Assembly (NCBI RefSeq): GCF_003315795.1
Contig: NZ_QMEY01000001.1
Span: forward strand, 868,001-932,000
Length of the DNA: 64,000 bases
Origin: Spongiactinospora rosea
Lineage (GTDB): Bacteria > Actinomycetota > Actinomycetes > Streptosporangiales > Streptosporangiaceae
Direction of reading: 5' to 3'
The notes under the pieces are model-generated. The model saw nothing but the letters and a program-made list of their open reading frames with translations. It did not search any database and was not told where the DNA came from. Of the stretch, positions 16,223 to 25,242 are shown piece by piece (positions within the stretch are counted from its first letter, which is position 1; the number at the start of each line of letters is the position of its first letter). Made by a program: the position numbers and the translations under genes.

Positions 16223-17149
16223 TCAGTGCGGCAGCAACCAGAGCAGCGGAGCGGACACGGCCAGCGAGACGGCGAGGGTCAGGGCGAGGGCGCGGATCCG
16301 GCGGGGGAGAGCAGGGCCGGGGGTGACCAGGCGCTCCACCCGGAGCATCACGCCGGTGTGGCTGCCGCCGATGGCCCCGAGCGCGCCGTGCGGCGTCGGC
16401 ACCGGCTCGGCCGTACCGAACCGCAGCAGCGCGGTCGCCAGCCGGCGCGGCGAGCAGAACCGCCTGGCCCGGTCGTCGGCGGCCATCTCGATGAGCAGCT
16501 CGACCATGGCCTGGGTGTCGCGCACCACCGCCGACCACGGCAGCACCCGGCGCAGCGCGGAGAACGGCAGCAGCACCAGGTCGTGCCGCTCGCGCACATG
16601 GGCCGACTCGTGCGCGAGCACGGCGGCCAGCTCGTCGGGGGAGAGCAGGCGCAGGGCGCCCGCGCTGACCACCACCTGGGAGCGCAGGCCGGGCAGGCAG
16701 TAGGCGGCGGCGCCGGGGTGGTCGACCACCCGCACGCCGGGCACGTCGGGGTCATCGCGCGAGATGAGCGCGAGCAGCGCGCGGTGCCGGCGCCTGGCCC
16801 GGATGGTCTGCACGGCGGCCGCGGCGGTCACCGTGATCAGCACCGCGAGCAGGCTCACGCCCGCGATGAAGGCCAGGATGTGGGGCAGGTCGTAGGCGTC
16901 GCGCGGGCCGTAGCCGCCGGTGGCGGCCGACGCGGCGAACGCGCCGAGGCCGCCGAGGACGCCCCGCTCGTAGGGCTGCAACGCGTAGGCGAGCAGCGCG
17001 CCCGTGGTGGCCAGTCCCCACGTGATGCCGACGGCCTGCCACAGCAGGATCGCGGTGCGCGGGGCGCGGTAGGTCCACCGCGCGGTGGTGAAGCGCCAGG
17101 CTCCGACCGCGCAGACCAGGGCGAGCGCACCGAGGGCCGCCGCGGTCAT
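16223..17149 (-). CDS. M56-family (BlaR1-like) membrane metallopeptidase
   Basis: 308 residues with several transmembrane helices and a zinc-protease motif HESAHVRERHD (HExxH) around residue 180. M56 proteins such as BlaR1 and MecR1 transmit a signal by cleaving the partner repressor. There is no penicillin-sensor domain, so the signal is unknown. The ATG overlaps the BlaI-type gene's stop by 4 bases (ATGA), confirming a translationally coupled repressor-protease pair. Confidence 0.85.
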   Translation of the reverse strand: MTAAALGALALVCAVGAWRFTTARWTYRAPRTAILLWQAVGITWGLATTGALLAYALQPYERGVLGGLGAFAASAATGGYGPRDAYDLPHILAFIAGVSLLAVLITVTAAAAVQTIRARRRHRALLALISRDDPDVPGVRVVDHPGAAAYCLPGLRSQVVVSAGALRLLSPDELAAVLAHESAHVRERHDLVLLPFSALRRVLPWSAVVRDTQAMVELLIEMAADDRARRFCSPRRLATALLRFGTAEPVPTPHGALGAIGGSHTGVMLRVERLVTPGPALPRRIRALALTLAVSLAVSAPLLWLLPH

Positions 17150-17502
17150 TCCTCCTCCAGCTCCGTGAGGGCCCTGCGCAGGATGTCGGCCTCGTCGCCG
17201 GAGACGGCCTTGGCGAAGCGCGTCAGCGCCGCCGACCGGTCGCCGGTCAGGTCGAGGGCCTCCAGCATCAGCTCCGCGATGTAGGCGTCGCGGCTGGCGG
17301 CGGGCTGGTAGCGCCAGGCCCGGCCGTCGCGGGTGCGGTGCAGGAAGCCCTTGCGGGTGAGGCGGTCGAGGACGGTCATGACCGTCGTGGGGGCCAGGTC
17401 GCGGTCGGCGATGTGCCTGCCGACCTCGCGCGCGGTGGCGGGCGCCTGCTGCGCCCACAGGATGTCCATGATGCTGCGTTCGAGCTCGCCGAGACCCTTC
17501 AC
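17146..17502 (-). CDS. BlaI/MecI/CopY-family repressor
   Basis: 118 residues with the penicillinase-repressor winged helix: LGELERSIMDILW at the N-terminus, then PTTVMTVLDRLTRKGFL and a C-terminal dimerisation helix. The GTG start (17502) is preceded by TACCCT with 7 nt spacing on the minus strand (leaderless). A 28-bp dyad at 17525-17552 covers the expected -35 region. It represses itself and the M56 gene, with release by proteolysis expected. Confidence 0.9.
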   Translation of the reverse strand: MKGLGELERSIMDILWAQQAPATAREVGRHIADRDLAPTTVMTVLDRLTRKGFLHRTRDGRAWRYQPAASRDAYIAELMLEALDLTGDRSAALTRFAKAVSGDEADILRRALTELEEE

Positions 17503-17524
17503 GCCATCCAGGGTAACCTGCGAG

Positions 17525-17552
17525 CGACGAGCCGTAGTACTACGGGTCGTCG
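17525..17552. promoter_or_regulatory. BlaI-type operator
   Basis: A 28-bp dyad with one mismatched pair, containing the perfect core CCGTAGTACTACGG (17532-17545). The GTAGTACTAC centre resembles the TACTAC/GTAGTA half-sites bound by BlaI-family repressors. It lies 10 bases upstream of the -10 (17510-17515) of the BlaI-type gene and 29 bases before the divergent macro-domain gene, which it may also control. Confidence 0.7.
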
Positions 17553-17580
17553 AGCGAGCCAGGGAAGGGGACGGCCCGGC

Positions 17581-18114
17581 ATGCGGATCATTCTTGTGCA
17601 GGGGGACATCACCGAGCGGCGGGCGGACGCGATCGTCAACGCGGCCAACTCCTCGCTGCTCGGCGGCGGGGGCGTGGACGGCGCGATCCATCGCCGCGGC
17701 GGACCGGAGATCCTCGCGGAGTGCCGCGCGCTGCGCGCCTCCGCGTATCCCGAGGGGCTGCCGACCGGTCACGCCGTGGCGACCACGGCGGGCCGGCTCC
17801 AGGCCCGCTGGGTGATCCACACGGTCGGGCCGGTCCACTCCAGGTCGGAGGACCGTTCGCATCTGCTCGCCTCCTGCTATCGGGCTTCACTGGGCGTCGC
17901 CGCGGAACTCGGCGCGCACACCGTCGCCTTCCCTGCGATCTCCACCGGAATCTACGGCTGGCCGCTCGATGACGGGGCCAGGATCGCGCTGAAGACCGTG
18001 CGCGAGACCCCCGCCCCCGGTGTCGAGGAGGTCAGCTTCGTGCTGTTCGATGCCACAGCCTACGCCGAGTTCGATCGAGCGCTGCGCGGCCCCGGCCAGG
18101 CTGTGGACAACTAG
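17581..18114 (+). CDS. Macro-domain protein (ADP-ribosyl/O-acetyl-ADP-ribose hydrolase type)
   Basis: 177 residues, a single macro domain of the YmdB/MacroD type: ILVQGDITERRADAIVNAANSS-type opening, the GGGGVDGAIHRRGG loop and the FPAISTGIYGWPL phosphate loop. Such enzymes hydrolyse O-acetyl-ADP-ribose or remove ADP-ribose from proteins in the cytosol. The ATG at 17581 begins the conserved first strand; upstream in-frame sequence is antisense to BlaI and is not used. Its end overlaps the convergent methyltransferase by 4 bases. Confidence 0.88.
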   Translation: MRIILVQGDITERRADAIVNAANSSLLGGGGVDGAIHRRGGPEILAECRALRASAYPEGLPTGHAVATTAGRLQARWVIHTVGPVHSRSEDRSHLLASCYRASLGVAAELGAHTVAFPAISTGIYGWPLDDGARIALKTVRETPAPGVEEVSFVLFDATAYAEFDRALRGPGQAVDN

Positions 18115-18947
18115 CCCGCCCGCTCGGCGGCCGCCTGTGGAAAACCCGGGGCGACGGCCTCCCACGGCAGTGTCAGTTCGCCGAGCCGCCAGCGGGCGCG
18201 TCCGCCCAGCGGGGGGCGGGTGAGCACCGGCCAGGTGCGGGCCAGCGTCTCCGCCGTGGCGGCCCAGCGCTGGCGCACCCCGTACGCCGCGTACGGCGAG
18301 CACACCGCCCACGCCCGATCAAGGTCCTGGAACAGGTCGTACACCGGCTCGCCGGGCACATTGCGGTGAATGAGCGCTTTCGGCAGCCGCTCGGCGAGGT
18401 CGGACGGCTGGTCGAACCCGGTGAACCGGGTGGAGAGCGTGAGCGTGCGCGGTCCCGAGGCGTCCAGCCCCACCCAGGCCGCCCGATGTCCGATCTCCGA
18501 GCAGGTGCCTTCCACGATCACGCCGTCGGCGGCGATCCGCGAGCGCAGCAGTGCCCACGCCGCCGCCGACTCCGCCTCGCCGTACTGGCGCAGCACGTTG
18601 AACGCGCGCACGATCAGCGGCGGGCGGGCGGCCGGCAGCAGTTCGAAGCCGCCGACCGCGAACGACAGGCCCGGCCGGGCATGCGGCGCGGCGGTGGCGA
18701 CCCGTTCGGGATCGATCTCGATCCCGAGGACCTCCACGTCCCGGCGGATCGCGCGCAGCCGCAGGTACAGCTCGGTCGTGGTGACGTGCGAGGCCCCGAA
18801 GCCGAGGTCGACGACCAGCGGGCGGGAGGCGGACCGCAGCAGCCCGCCGTACGCGGCGGCGATCCACCGGTCGGCTCGCCTGAGCCGGTTGTGGCCGGTG
18901 GTTCCGCGGGTGATCGAGCCGACCGGCCGCCGCGTGCGACCGCGCAA
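18111..18947 (-). CDS. Class I SAM-dependent methyltransferase
   Basis: 278 residues. Motif I is [16 protein letters not shown], the acidic motif is [11 protein letters not shown], and a third motif lies in [11 protein letters not shown]. The substrate is not evident. A TTG start at 18947 has GGAG 8 nt upstream. Conserved next to mshA and macro-domain genes in related actinomycetes, as far as I recall. Monocistronic or following the SDR gene at a distance of 25 bases. Confidence 0.75.
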   Translation of the reverse strand: MRGRTRRPVGSITRGTTGHNRLRRADRWIAAAYGGLLRSASRPLVVDLGFGASHVTTTELYLRLRAIRRDVEVLGIEIDPERVATAAPHARPGLSFAVGGFELLPAARPPLIVRAFNVLRQYGEAESAAAWALLRSRIAADGVIVEGTCSEIGHRAAWVGLDASGPRTLTLSTRFTGFDQPSDLAERLPKALIHRNVPGEPVYDLFQDLDRAWAVCSPYAAYGVRQRWAATAETLARTWPVLTRPPLGGRARWRLGELTLPWEAVAPGFPQAAAERAG

Positions 18948-18972
18948 GGGGACTCCAGGGGGAAGACGGGGA

Positions 18973-19728
18973 TTACGGGGCGGGCGTGCGGTGCACCTTG
19001 TGCTGGGCGGCCTGCGCCCGCGGGCGGATGACCATGCGGTCCACGTTGAAGTGCGCCGGTCTGGTCACCGACCACACGATCGCGTCGGCCACGTCGTCTG
19101 CGGTCAGCGGATGGGCCACGCCCTGGTAGACCCGGTCGGCCGCCTCCCGGTCTCCGCGGAACCGGGTGAGCGCGAACTCCTCGGTGCGCACCATCCCGGG
19201 CGCGATCTCCACGACCCGCACCGGGCGGTCGTACAGCTCCAGCCGCAGGGTCTCGGCCATCGACTTCTGGGCGTGCTTGGCCGCCACGTAACCGCCGCCG
19301 CCCTCGTAGGCGACCAGCCCGGCCGTGGAGGTGAGCAGCACGAGAACTCCGTCGCCCGACTCGACCAGCTTCGGCGTGAGCGCCTTGGTCATCCGCAGCG
19401 TGCCCAGCACGTTCACGTCGTACATCCGCTGCCAGTCGGCGGGGTCGGCCTCGATCACCGGCTCCAGCCCGAACGCCCCGCCGGCGTTGTTGACCAGCAC
19501 GTCGCACCGGTCGAGCGCCCCGGCGAGCGCGTCCACCGACTCCTGGGAGGTGACGTCCAGCGGGATCGGGCGTACGCCCGCCACCTCGGCGGCCAGCTTC
19601 TCCAGCCGGTCCACTCGCCGGGCCGCCGCCACGACGTCGTACCCCTCCGCCGCCAGACGCCGCGCCGTCGCCCATCCGATGCCGCTGCTCGCGCCGGTCA
19701 CCACAGCCGTCTTCGTCATGCTTTGCAT
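18973..19728 (-). CDS. SDR-family NAD(P)-dependent oxidoreductase
   Basis: About 251 residues, classical short-chain dehydrogenase: cofactor motif VTGASSGIG (Gly-rich), NNAGG, and catalytic Ser and YVAAK (Tyr-x3-Lys). ATGs at 19731, 19728 and 19719 are all possible; 19728 is used. The substrate is unknown. It lies divergent from mshA and 25 bases upstream of the methyltransferase gene, so the two may be co-transcribed. Confidence 0.82.
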   Translation of the reverse strand: MQSMTKTAVVTGASSGIGWATARRLAAEGYDVVAAARRVDRLEKLAAEVAGVRPIPLDVTSQESVDALAGALDRCDVLVNNAGGAFGLEPVIEADPADWQRMYDVNVLGTLRMTKALTPKLVESGDGVLVLLTSTAGLVAYEGGGGYVAAKHAQKSMAETLRLELYDRPVRVVEIAPGMVRTEEFALTRFRGDREAADRVYQGVAHPLTADDVADAIVWSVTRPAHFNVDRMVIRPRAQAAQHKVHRTPAP

Positions 19729-19842
19729 CATTCCAGGACCCCGCCGAAGGTGTGCTCCGGGGCTTGTGATCGCATGGCGGGACAAACACGGGAATCGTCG
19801 GTGAAATCGAGTGGTTGTAAGCCCTTCGGAGGTGGTGTCAAC

Positions 19843-21120
19843 GTGAGGCGACGGCGGGTCCACCGGGTCGCGACGGTCAGCATGCACACGTCCCCTCTGG
19901 ATCAGCCGGGCACGGGTGACGCGGGCGGCATGAACGTCTACATCGTCGAAACGGCCAAACGGCTGGCGCAGCTCGACGTCGAGGTGGAGATCTTCACCCG
20001 GCAGACGGCGCGCGATCTGCCCCCCACGGCCGAACTCGCGCCCGGGGTCACCGTGCGGCACGTCACCGCGGGGCCGTACGAGGAGCTGGACAAGGGCGAT
20101 CTGCCCGGCCAGCTCTGCGCGTTCCTGTCGGGAGTGCTGCGTACCGAGGCGTCCTACGACCCCGGCCGCTACGACGTCATCCACTCCCACTACTGGCTGT
20201 CCGGACAGGTCGGCTGGCTGGCCAAGGAGCGCTGGGGAGTGCCGCTCGTGCACACCATGCACACCATGGCCAAGGTCAAGAACCTGCTGCTCGCCGACGG
20301 CGACAAGCCCGAGCCCGCCGCCCGGGTGCTGGGCGAGGAGCAGGTCGTGGACGTCGCCGACCGCCTGGTCGCCAACACCGACGCCGAGGCGCGCGAGCTG
20401 ATCGACCTGTACGGCGCGCCGCCCGAACGGGTCGCCGTCGTCAACCCCGGCGTGAACCTCTCGGTCTTCCAGCCCGCCTCCAAGGGCGCCGCCCGCCACC
20501 GCCTGGGCCTTCCCGACGACGCCCACATACTGCTGTTCGTCGGCCGGATCCAGCCGCTCAAGGCCCCCGACGTGCTGCTGCGCGCCGCCGCCCGGATGCT
20601 GATCGAGGACCCCGGCCTGCGCTCCCGGCTGGTCGTGGCCTGCGTCGGCGGCCCCAGCGGCAGCGGTCTGTGCCGCCCGGCGCTGCTCTCCGACCTGAGC
20701 GAGTCGCTGGGCCTGAACGACGTCGTGCGCCTGGTGCCGCCCGCCCCCCAGGACGAGCTGGCCGACTGGTACCGCGCCGCGGACGTCACGGTCGTGCCCT
20801 CCCACAACGAGTCCTTCGGCCTGGTCGCGCTGGAGTCCCAGGCGTGCGGCACGCCCGTGGTCGCCGCCTCGGTGGGCGGGCTGCGCACCGCCGTACGGGA
20901 CGGCGTGTCCGGGCTGCTCGTCGAGGGCCACGACCCGCACGACTGGGCGCGGGCCCTGGACGGCCTGGTACGCCGCCCCGCCTGGCGCGACCACCTGTCC
21001 AAGGGCGCGGTCGAGCACGCGGGCGCCTTCGGCTGGTCCGCCACCGCCGCGCGGCTGGCCGACGTCTACGCGGAGGCCATGGCGAACCTGCACCGCTCGC
21101 CTGTGGCGCTCAGTTCCTGA
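19843..21120 (+). CDS. mshA: D-inositol-3-phosphate glycosyltransferase (mycothiol synthesis)
   Basis: 425-residue GT4 retaining glycosyltransferase. The MshA signature [20 protein letters not shown] is near the N-terminus, the substrate motif [10 protein letters not shown] lies in the middle, and the C-terminal donor site contains [15 protein letters not shown]. It transfers GlcNAc from UDP-GlcNAc to inositol 3-phosphate, the first step of mycothiol synthesis, the main thiol of actinobacteria. CGGAGG lies 10 nt before the GTG at 19843. The downstream order YbjN - gpmA is the usual actinobacterial context. Confidence 0.95.
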   Translation: MRRRRVHRVATVSMHTSPLDQPGTGDAGGMNVYIVETAKRLAQLDVEVEIFTRQTARDLPPTAELAPGVTVRHVTAGPYEELDKGDLPGQLCAFLSGVLRTEASYDPGRYDVIHSHYWLSGQVGWLAKERWGVPLVHTMHTMAKVKNLLLADGDKPEPAARVLGEEQVVDVADRLVANTDAEARELIDLYGAPPERVAVVNPGVNLSVFQPASKGAARHRLGLPDDAHILLFVGRIQPLKAPDVLLRAAARMLIEDPGLRSRLVVACVGGPSGSGLCRPALLSDLSESLGLNDVVRLVPPAPQDELADWYRAADVTVVPSHNESFGLVALESQACGTPVVAASVGGLRTAVRDGVSGLLVEGHDPHDWARALDGLVRRPAWRDHLSKGAVEHAGAFGWSATAARLADVYAEAMANLHRSPVALSS

Positions 21121-21138
21121 GCCCGTATGGTGGAGCGC

Positions 21139-21624
21139 ATGGACGTTGCCGGGGTCGTGGAGTCGGCGCTGAAGTCCGCCGAGGCGTCGTACGAGCACCC
21201 GAGGCCGGGGGCGTTCCTGGTCAGGCTGCCGGGCAAGCACAAGCTGGCCACCATGACCTGGCTGATCGTCGGCGAGCGGATGCTGCACGTGGAGGCGTTC
21301 TTCTGCCGCAAACCCGACGAGAACCACGCTGAGTTCTACCGCTGGCTGCTCACCAAGAACGGCTCCATGTACGGCGTGCGCTTCGCGCTCGACGACGTGG
21401 GAGACGTTCACCTCGTCGGCAGGACGCCCCTTTCCGCCGTGACCGAGCAGGAGATCGACCGGCTGCTCGGCTGCGTCCTCAGCTACTCCGACGAGTCCTT
21501 CGACCGCGCCCTCGAACTCGGCTTCGCCTCCTCCATCCGGCGCGAGTGGGAGTGGCGGGCCAAGCGCGGCGAGTCGCTGGCCAACCTGCAGGCGTTCGCC
21601 AGGTTCGCGGATCCCGCGCGCTGA
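21139..21624 (+). CDS. YbjN-family protein
   Basis: 161 residues of the YbjN (bacterial sensory transduction-like, T3SS-chaperone-like fold) family, conserved between mshA and gpmA in actinobacteria; function not established. Two ATGs compete. The 21139 start is chosen because TATGGT (21126-21131) stands exactly 7 nt before it, the leaderless arrangement. The upstream ATG at 21127 lies inside that box. Confidence 0.82.
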   Translation: MDVAGVVESALKSAEASYEHPRPGAFLVRLPGKHKLATMTWLIVGERMLHVEAFFCRKPDENHAEFYRWLLTKNGSMYGVRFALDDVGDVHLVGRTPLSAVTEQEIDRLLGCVLSYSDESFDRALELGFASSIRREWEWRAKRGESLANLQAFARFADPAR

Positions 21625-21648
21625 CCGGCCGTCGGTAAGGTTGTCGGC

Positions 21649-22392
21649 ATGGCGACATTGGTGCTGTTGCGGCATGGTGAAAGCGACTGGAACGCGAAGG
21701 GCCTGTTCACCGGATGGGTGGACGTCAGCCTCTCGCCCGCGGGCGAGGCCGAGGCGCGTAGGGGCGGCCAGCTCCTGCTCGACGCCGGGCTGCGCCCCGA
21801 CGTGGTGCACACGAGCCTGCTGACCCGGGCCATCCAGACCGCCGAGCTGGCGCTCGGTGCGGCCGACCTGCGCTGGCTGCCGGTGCGCCGCTCGTGGCGG
21901 CTCAACGAGCGGCACTACGGGGCGCTGCAGGGCAAGAACAAGGCGCAGACGCGCGAGGAGTTCGGCGACGAGCAGTTCATGCTGTGGCGCAGGTCCTATG
22001 ACACCCCGCCGCCGCCGATCGCCGACGATGACGAGTACAGCCAGGTGGGCGACCCCCGGTACGCGTTGCTGCCGCCGGAGCTGATGCCGCGCACCGAGTG
22101 CCTGAAGGACGTCGTGACGCGGATGTTGCCCTACTGGTACGACCAGATCGTGCCCGACCTCGCGGCCGGTCGCACGGTGCTCGTGGTCGCGCACGGCAAC
22201 TCGCTGCGCGCGCTGGTCAAGCACCTCGACGGCATCGACGACGACACGATCGCCGGGCTGAACATCCCCACCGGCATCCCGCTGCAATATGACCTCGACG
22301 CGGACTTCCGGCCGGTCACCAAGGGCGGGCTCTACCTCGACCCCGAGGCGGCCAAGGCCGCCATCGAGGCCGTCGCCAACCAGGGCCGCTGA
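21649..22392 (+). CDS. gpmA: 2,3-bisphosphoglycerate-dependent phosphoglycerate mutase
   Basis: 247 residues, full length. Catalytic RHGESDWN with phosphohistidine His9, the GWVDVSLS loop, [11 protein letters not shown] substrate loop and the second histidine in [14 protein letters not shown]. It interconverts 3- and 2-phosphoglycerate in glycolysis. TAAGGT stands 7 nt before the ATG (leaderless). It is convergent with phoU. Confidence 0.95.
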   Translation: MATLVLLRHGESDWNAKGLFTGWVDVSLSPAGEAEARRGGQLLLDAGLRPDVVHTSLLTRAIQTAELALGAADLRWLPVRRSWRLNERHYGALQGKNKAQTREEFGDEQFMLWRRSYDTPPPPIADDDEYSQVGDPRYALLPPELMPRTECLKDVVTRMLPYWYDQIVPDLAAGRTVLVVAHGNSLRALVKHLDGIDDDTIAGLNIPTGIPLQYDLDADFRPVTKGGLYLDPEAAKAAIEAVANQGR

Positions 22393-22414
22393 GCCCGGCC
22401 GGCCCGCGAGCCGG

Positions 22415-23074
22415 TCACAGGGGCGACATGTCCTGGGGCCGCGAACCCGTCACCAGGTAGACGACATCGCGGGCCACGCGTACGGCGTGGTCCGCGTACC
22501 GCTCGTAGTACCGGCCGATCAGGGTCACGTCGATGGCCTGCTCCACCGCCCACTTGGAGTCCTTGGCCAGCAGGACCCGGAACAGCCTCCGGTGCAACTG
22601 GTCCATGGCGTCGTCGTCGGCCTCCAGCTCCATCGCCGACTCCACGTCGTGGGAGGCGATGCAACTGCCCGCCTTGGTCACCAGGCGCTCGGCGATCTGC
22701 CCCATCTCCAGGATGGTCGAACGCAGCTCCGCCGGGATCGCCGAGTCCGGATGCCGCAACCGGGTGATCTTGGCGACGTGCTCCGCCAGGTCGCCCATCC
22801 GCTCCAGGTCGGAGCCCATCCGCAGGGCGGTGATCACCATCCGCAGGTCCACCGCGACCGGCTGCTGACGGGCCATCAGATCGAAGATCGACGCCTCGAT
22901 CTCGGCGTAGATGCGGTTCACCTCGTCGTCCTGCGAGATCACGCTCTCCGCGAGGTGCAGGTCGGAGTCGAGCAACGCGGTCGTGGCCCTGGCGATCGCC
23001 GAACGGACCAGCCGGGTCATCTCCACGAGCCTGTCAGTGAGAGCGTCAAGCTCTTCGTGGTAAGCGTCTCGCAT
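22415..23074 (-). CDS. phoU: Phosphate transport system regulator PhoU
   Basis: 219 residues, two three-helix-bundle repeats with the acidic metal-binding clusters ERMGDLAEH and ERYADHAVR. PhoU restrains the phosphate sensor kinase and the Pst transporter. The start at 23074 begins MRDAYHEELD and is preceded by TACGGT at 7 nt (leaderless). It is divergent from senX3 with a PHO-box-like triple repeat in between, so transcription probably responds to phosphate. Confidence 0.93.
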   Translation of the reverse strand: MRDAYHEELDALTDRLVEMTRLVRSAIARATTALLDSDLHLAESVISQDDEVNRIYAEIEASIFDLMARQQPVAVDLRMVITALRMGSDLERMGDLAEHVAKITRLRHPDSAIPAELRSTILEMGQIAERLVTKAGSCIASHDVESAMELEADDDAMDQLHRRLFRVLLAKDSKWAVEQAIDVTLIGRYYERYADHAVRVARDVVYLVTGSRPQDMSPL

Positions 23075-23093
23075 GGGGCCAACCGTACGCGCG

Positions 23094-23126
23094 GGGTGAT
23101 GAACGAACTTCGACCAGAAAATGAAC
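23094..23126 (-). promoter_or_regulatory. PHO-box-like direct repeats between phoU and senX3
   Basis: Read on the minus strand, three 11-nt units follow without gap: GTTCATTTTCT, GGTCGAAGTTC and GTTCATCACCC. Streptomyces PHO boxes are tandem 11-nt units of the GTTCACC type recognised by PhoP. The site overlaps the expected -35 of phoU (its -10 is 23082-23087) and could act on senX3 as well. Confidence 0.6.
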
Positions 23127-23199
23127 TTTACGGGAAACGCCGTGGTCAACGGGCATTTCCTCGTCGAGAGTACCCGCTGGTCCGCCTACCATCGGAGGC

Positions 23200-23262
23200 G
23201 TGAGTGGACACAGCGGTGCTGCGCCCCGGCGGCGGCGCGGGGCGACACGGGAGGTCCCGTGA
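23200..23262 (+). CDS. 20-codon upstream ORF coupled to senX3
   Basis: GTG at 23200 with TACCAT (23187-23192) exactly 7 nt upstream, the leaderless pattern. It encodes MSGHSGAAPRRRRGATREVP. Its stop TGA overlaps the senX3 start as GTGA, so ribosomes finishing it could reinitiate on senX3. The peptide is Arg-rich and resembles nothing known; its translation, not its product, may matter. It is too short to be supported by homology. Confidence 0.45.
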   Translation: MSGHSGAAPRRRRGATREVP

Positions 23263-24446
23263 GCGAGTTGCTCGCGAGTCTGGCGGCACTGGCGGGGTTC
23301 GTGGTGGGCGCGTTGGCCGTGATGGCCGTACGCAACCACTTCGAACACCGGCGCGTGCCCGACGCCACCGGCGAATCCGAGGCAGCGGCCCTGCCCAACG
23401 GCGTCGCGTCGGTGCTGGCCGTACTACCGTCGTCGGCCGTGGTCCTCGATCGCGAGGACCGCGTGCTGCGCGCCAGTTCCGCCGCCCGGGCCTTCGGGCT
23501 CGTCAAGGGCGACCGGATGATGGCCGTTGAGCTGCTTGCGCTGGCCAGGCAGGTGCGCAGGGACGGCGAGATCAGGGAGAGCGAGATCGAGGTGGCCGGG
23601 CACAAGTTCGGCCAGGAGGCCACCTCCTTCGCGGTCCGGGTGGCCCCGCTCGGGTCGCACGGCCAGGTCCTGGTGCTCGCCGAAGACCAGACCGAGCGGC
23701 GCAGGGTCGAGGCCGTCCGCCGCGACTTCGTGGCCAACGTCAGCCACGAGCTGAAGACCCCCGTAGGGGCGCTGAGCCTGCTCGCCGAGACCATCCAGGA
23801 CGCGGCCGACGACCCCGAGGCCGTCACCCGCTTCGCCGGGCGCATGCAGCACGAGGCCGCCAGGCTCAACTACCTGGTGCAAGACCTCATCACGCTGTCC
23901 AGGATCCAGGGCGGCGAGCCCATCCCGACCCCCGGCCCCGTGCCGGTGGACGAGGCGATGCACGAGGCGATCGACCGGTGCAACACCAAGGCCGCCGCCA
24001 AGGACATCACCCTCGTCGCCGGCGGCACGGAGGGCCTGCGGGTCTGGGGCGACGACGAACTGCTGGTCACCGCGTTGCGCAACCTGATCGACAACGCCGT
24101 GGCCTACAGCCCCGAGCACACCCGCGTGGTGGTCAGCGCCCGTCCCGCGGGGGAGTCCGTCGAGATAAGCGTGAGCGATCAGGGCATCGGCATCCCGGAG
24201 GGCGCCCAGGAGCGCATCTTCGAGCGGTTCTTCCGGGTGGACGCGGCGCGGTCGAGGGCCACCGGGGGCACCGGTCTCGGCCTCGCCATCGTCAAGCACG
24301 TGTCCGTCGCGCACGGCGGTGAGGTGACGGTCTGGAGCAAGGAAGGCTCCGGGTCCACCTTCACGCTGCGTCTGCCGGCGTTCGGCGGTACGGCCGTCAC
24401 CGAACCGCACAGCACAACCACAACTCCCCTGGAGGCCGCGAAGTGA
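23259..24446 (+). CDS. senX3: Phosphate-sensing histidine kinase SenX3/PhoR
   Basis: 395 residues: one N-terminal transmembrane segment (about 5-25), a PAS-like domain (about 45-145), an H-box FVANVSHELKTPVGAL with the phospho-acceptor His, and the HATPase core with the N-box NLIDNAVAYS, DQGIGIP and GGTGLGLAI. It phosphorylates RegX3/PhoP when phosphate is low. GGGAGG precedes the GTG by 4 nt, and a leaderless 20-codon ORF ends across the start. It overlaps regX3 by 4 bases. Confidence 0.94.
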   Translation: MSELLASLAALAGFVVGALAVMAVRNHFEHRRVPDATGESEAAALPNGVASVLAVLPSSAVVLDREDRVLRASSAARAFGLVKGDRMMAVELLALARQVRRDGEIRESEIEVAGHKFGQEATSFAVRVAPLGSHGQVLVLAEDQTERRRVEAVRRDFVANVSHELKTPVGALSLLAETIQDAADDPEAVTRFAGRMQHEAARLNYLVQDLITLSRIQGGEPIPTPGPVPVDEAMHEAIDRCNTKAAAKDITLVAGGTEGLRVWGDDELLVTALRNLIDNAVAYSPEHTRVVVSARPAGESVEISVSDQGIGIPEGAQERIFERFFRVDAARSRATGGTGLGLAIVKHVSVAHGGEVTVWSKEGSGSTFTLRLPAFGGTAVTEPHSTTTTPLEAAK

Positions 24447-25132
24447 CCCGCGTACTCGTCGTAGAGGACGAGGAGTCGTTCTCCGACGCGCTGTCGTACA
24501 TGCTGCGCAAGGAGGGGTTCGAGGTCGCGGTCGCGGCCACCGGCCCCGAGGCGCTCGACACCTTCGACCGCAACGGCGCAGACCTGGTGCTGCTCGACCT
24601 GATGCTTCCCGGCCTGCCGGGCACGGAGGTCTGCCGCTCGCTGCGGCAGCGGTCCAAGGTGCCGGTGATCATGCTGACCGCCAAGGACAGCGAGATCGAC
24701 AAGGTCGTCGGGCTGGAGCTGGGCGCCGACGACTACGTGACCAAGCCGTTCTCCTCGCGCGAGCTGGTGGCCCGCATCCGCGCCGTGCTGCGCAGGCAGG
24801 GCGACGTCGAGGAGCTGGAGTCCGCCGTGCTGACCGCAGGGCCGGTGCGGATGGACGTCGACCGGCACATCGTGGCCGTGCGCGGGCGGCAGGTGCAGCT
24901 TCCGCTGAAGGAGTTCGAGCTGCTCGAGGTGCTGCTGCGCAACGCGGGGCGGGTCCTCACCCGGGGGCAGCTGATCGACCGCGTCTGGGGGGCCGACTAC
25001 GTCGGTGACACCAAGACGCTCGACGTGCACGTCAAGCGGCTGCGGGCGAAGGTCGAGTCCGATCCGTCCAACCCGCGGTGCATCCTCACCGTGCGCGGAC
25101 TCGGCTACAAGTTCGATCCCGTCGACGAATGA
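24443..25132 (+). CDS. regX3: Response regulator RegX3/PhoP
   Basis: 229 residues, OmpR class: receiver domain (about 1-115) with the acidic pair EDEE, phospho-acceptor in LVLLDLMLPG and Lys in VTKPFSSRE; C-terminal winged helix (about 130-225) ending TVRGLGYKFDP. It controls phosphate-starvation genes. The GTG overlaps the kinase stop (GTGA), so both are made from one transcript. A strong terminator follows. Confidence 0.95.
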   Translation: MTRVLVVEDEESFSDALSYMLRKEGFEVAVAATGPEALDTFDRNGADLVLLDLMLPGLPGTEVCRSLRQRSKVPVIMLTAKDSEIDKVVGLELGADDYVTKPFSSRELVARIRAVLRRQGDVEELESAVLTAGPVRMDVDRHIVAVRGRQVQLPLKEFELLEVLLRNAGRVLTRGQLIDRVWGADYVGDTKTLDVHVKRLRAKVESDPSNPRCILTVRGLGYKFDPVDE

Positions 25133-25177
25133 GCCCTCCCCGCCCGCGCGTGATCGTGCGGGCGGGCGGGCGGGATG

Positions 25178-25232
25178 CGAAAGGGCCCGGTCTGTCACGT
25201 CCTCGGGGGGCGTGACAGACCGGGCCCTTTCG
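25178..25232. terminator. Bidirectional terminator between regX3 and a lipoprotein gene
   Basis: A perfect 22-bp stem (25178-25199 with 25211-25232) and an 11-nt loop, AAAGGGCCCG...CGGGCCCTTT at the base. It serves both convergent genes. Confidence 0.93.
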
Positions 25233-25242
25233 TCGTACCGGG

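Noticed and set aside
18973..22287. 1104-codon minus-strand frame through mshA, YbjN and gpmA
   Set aside because: Only its last 250 codons are real (the SDR gene); the rest is antisense to well-supported core genes.
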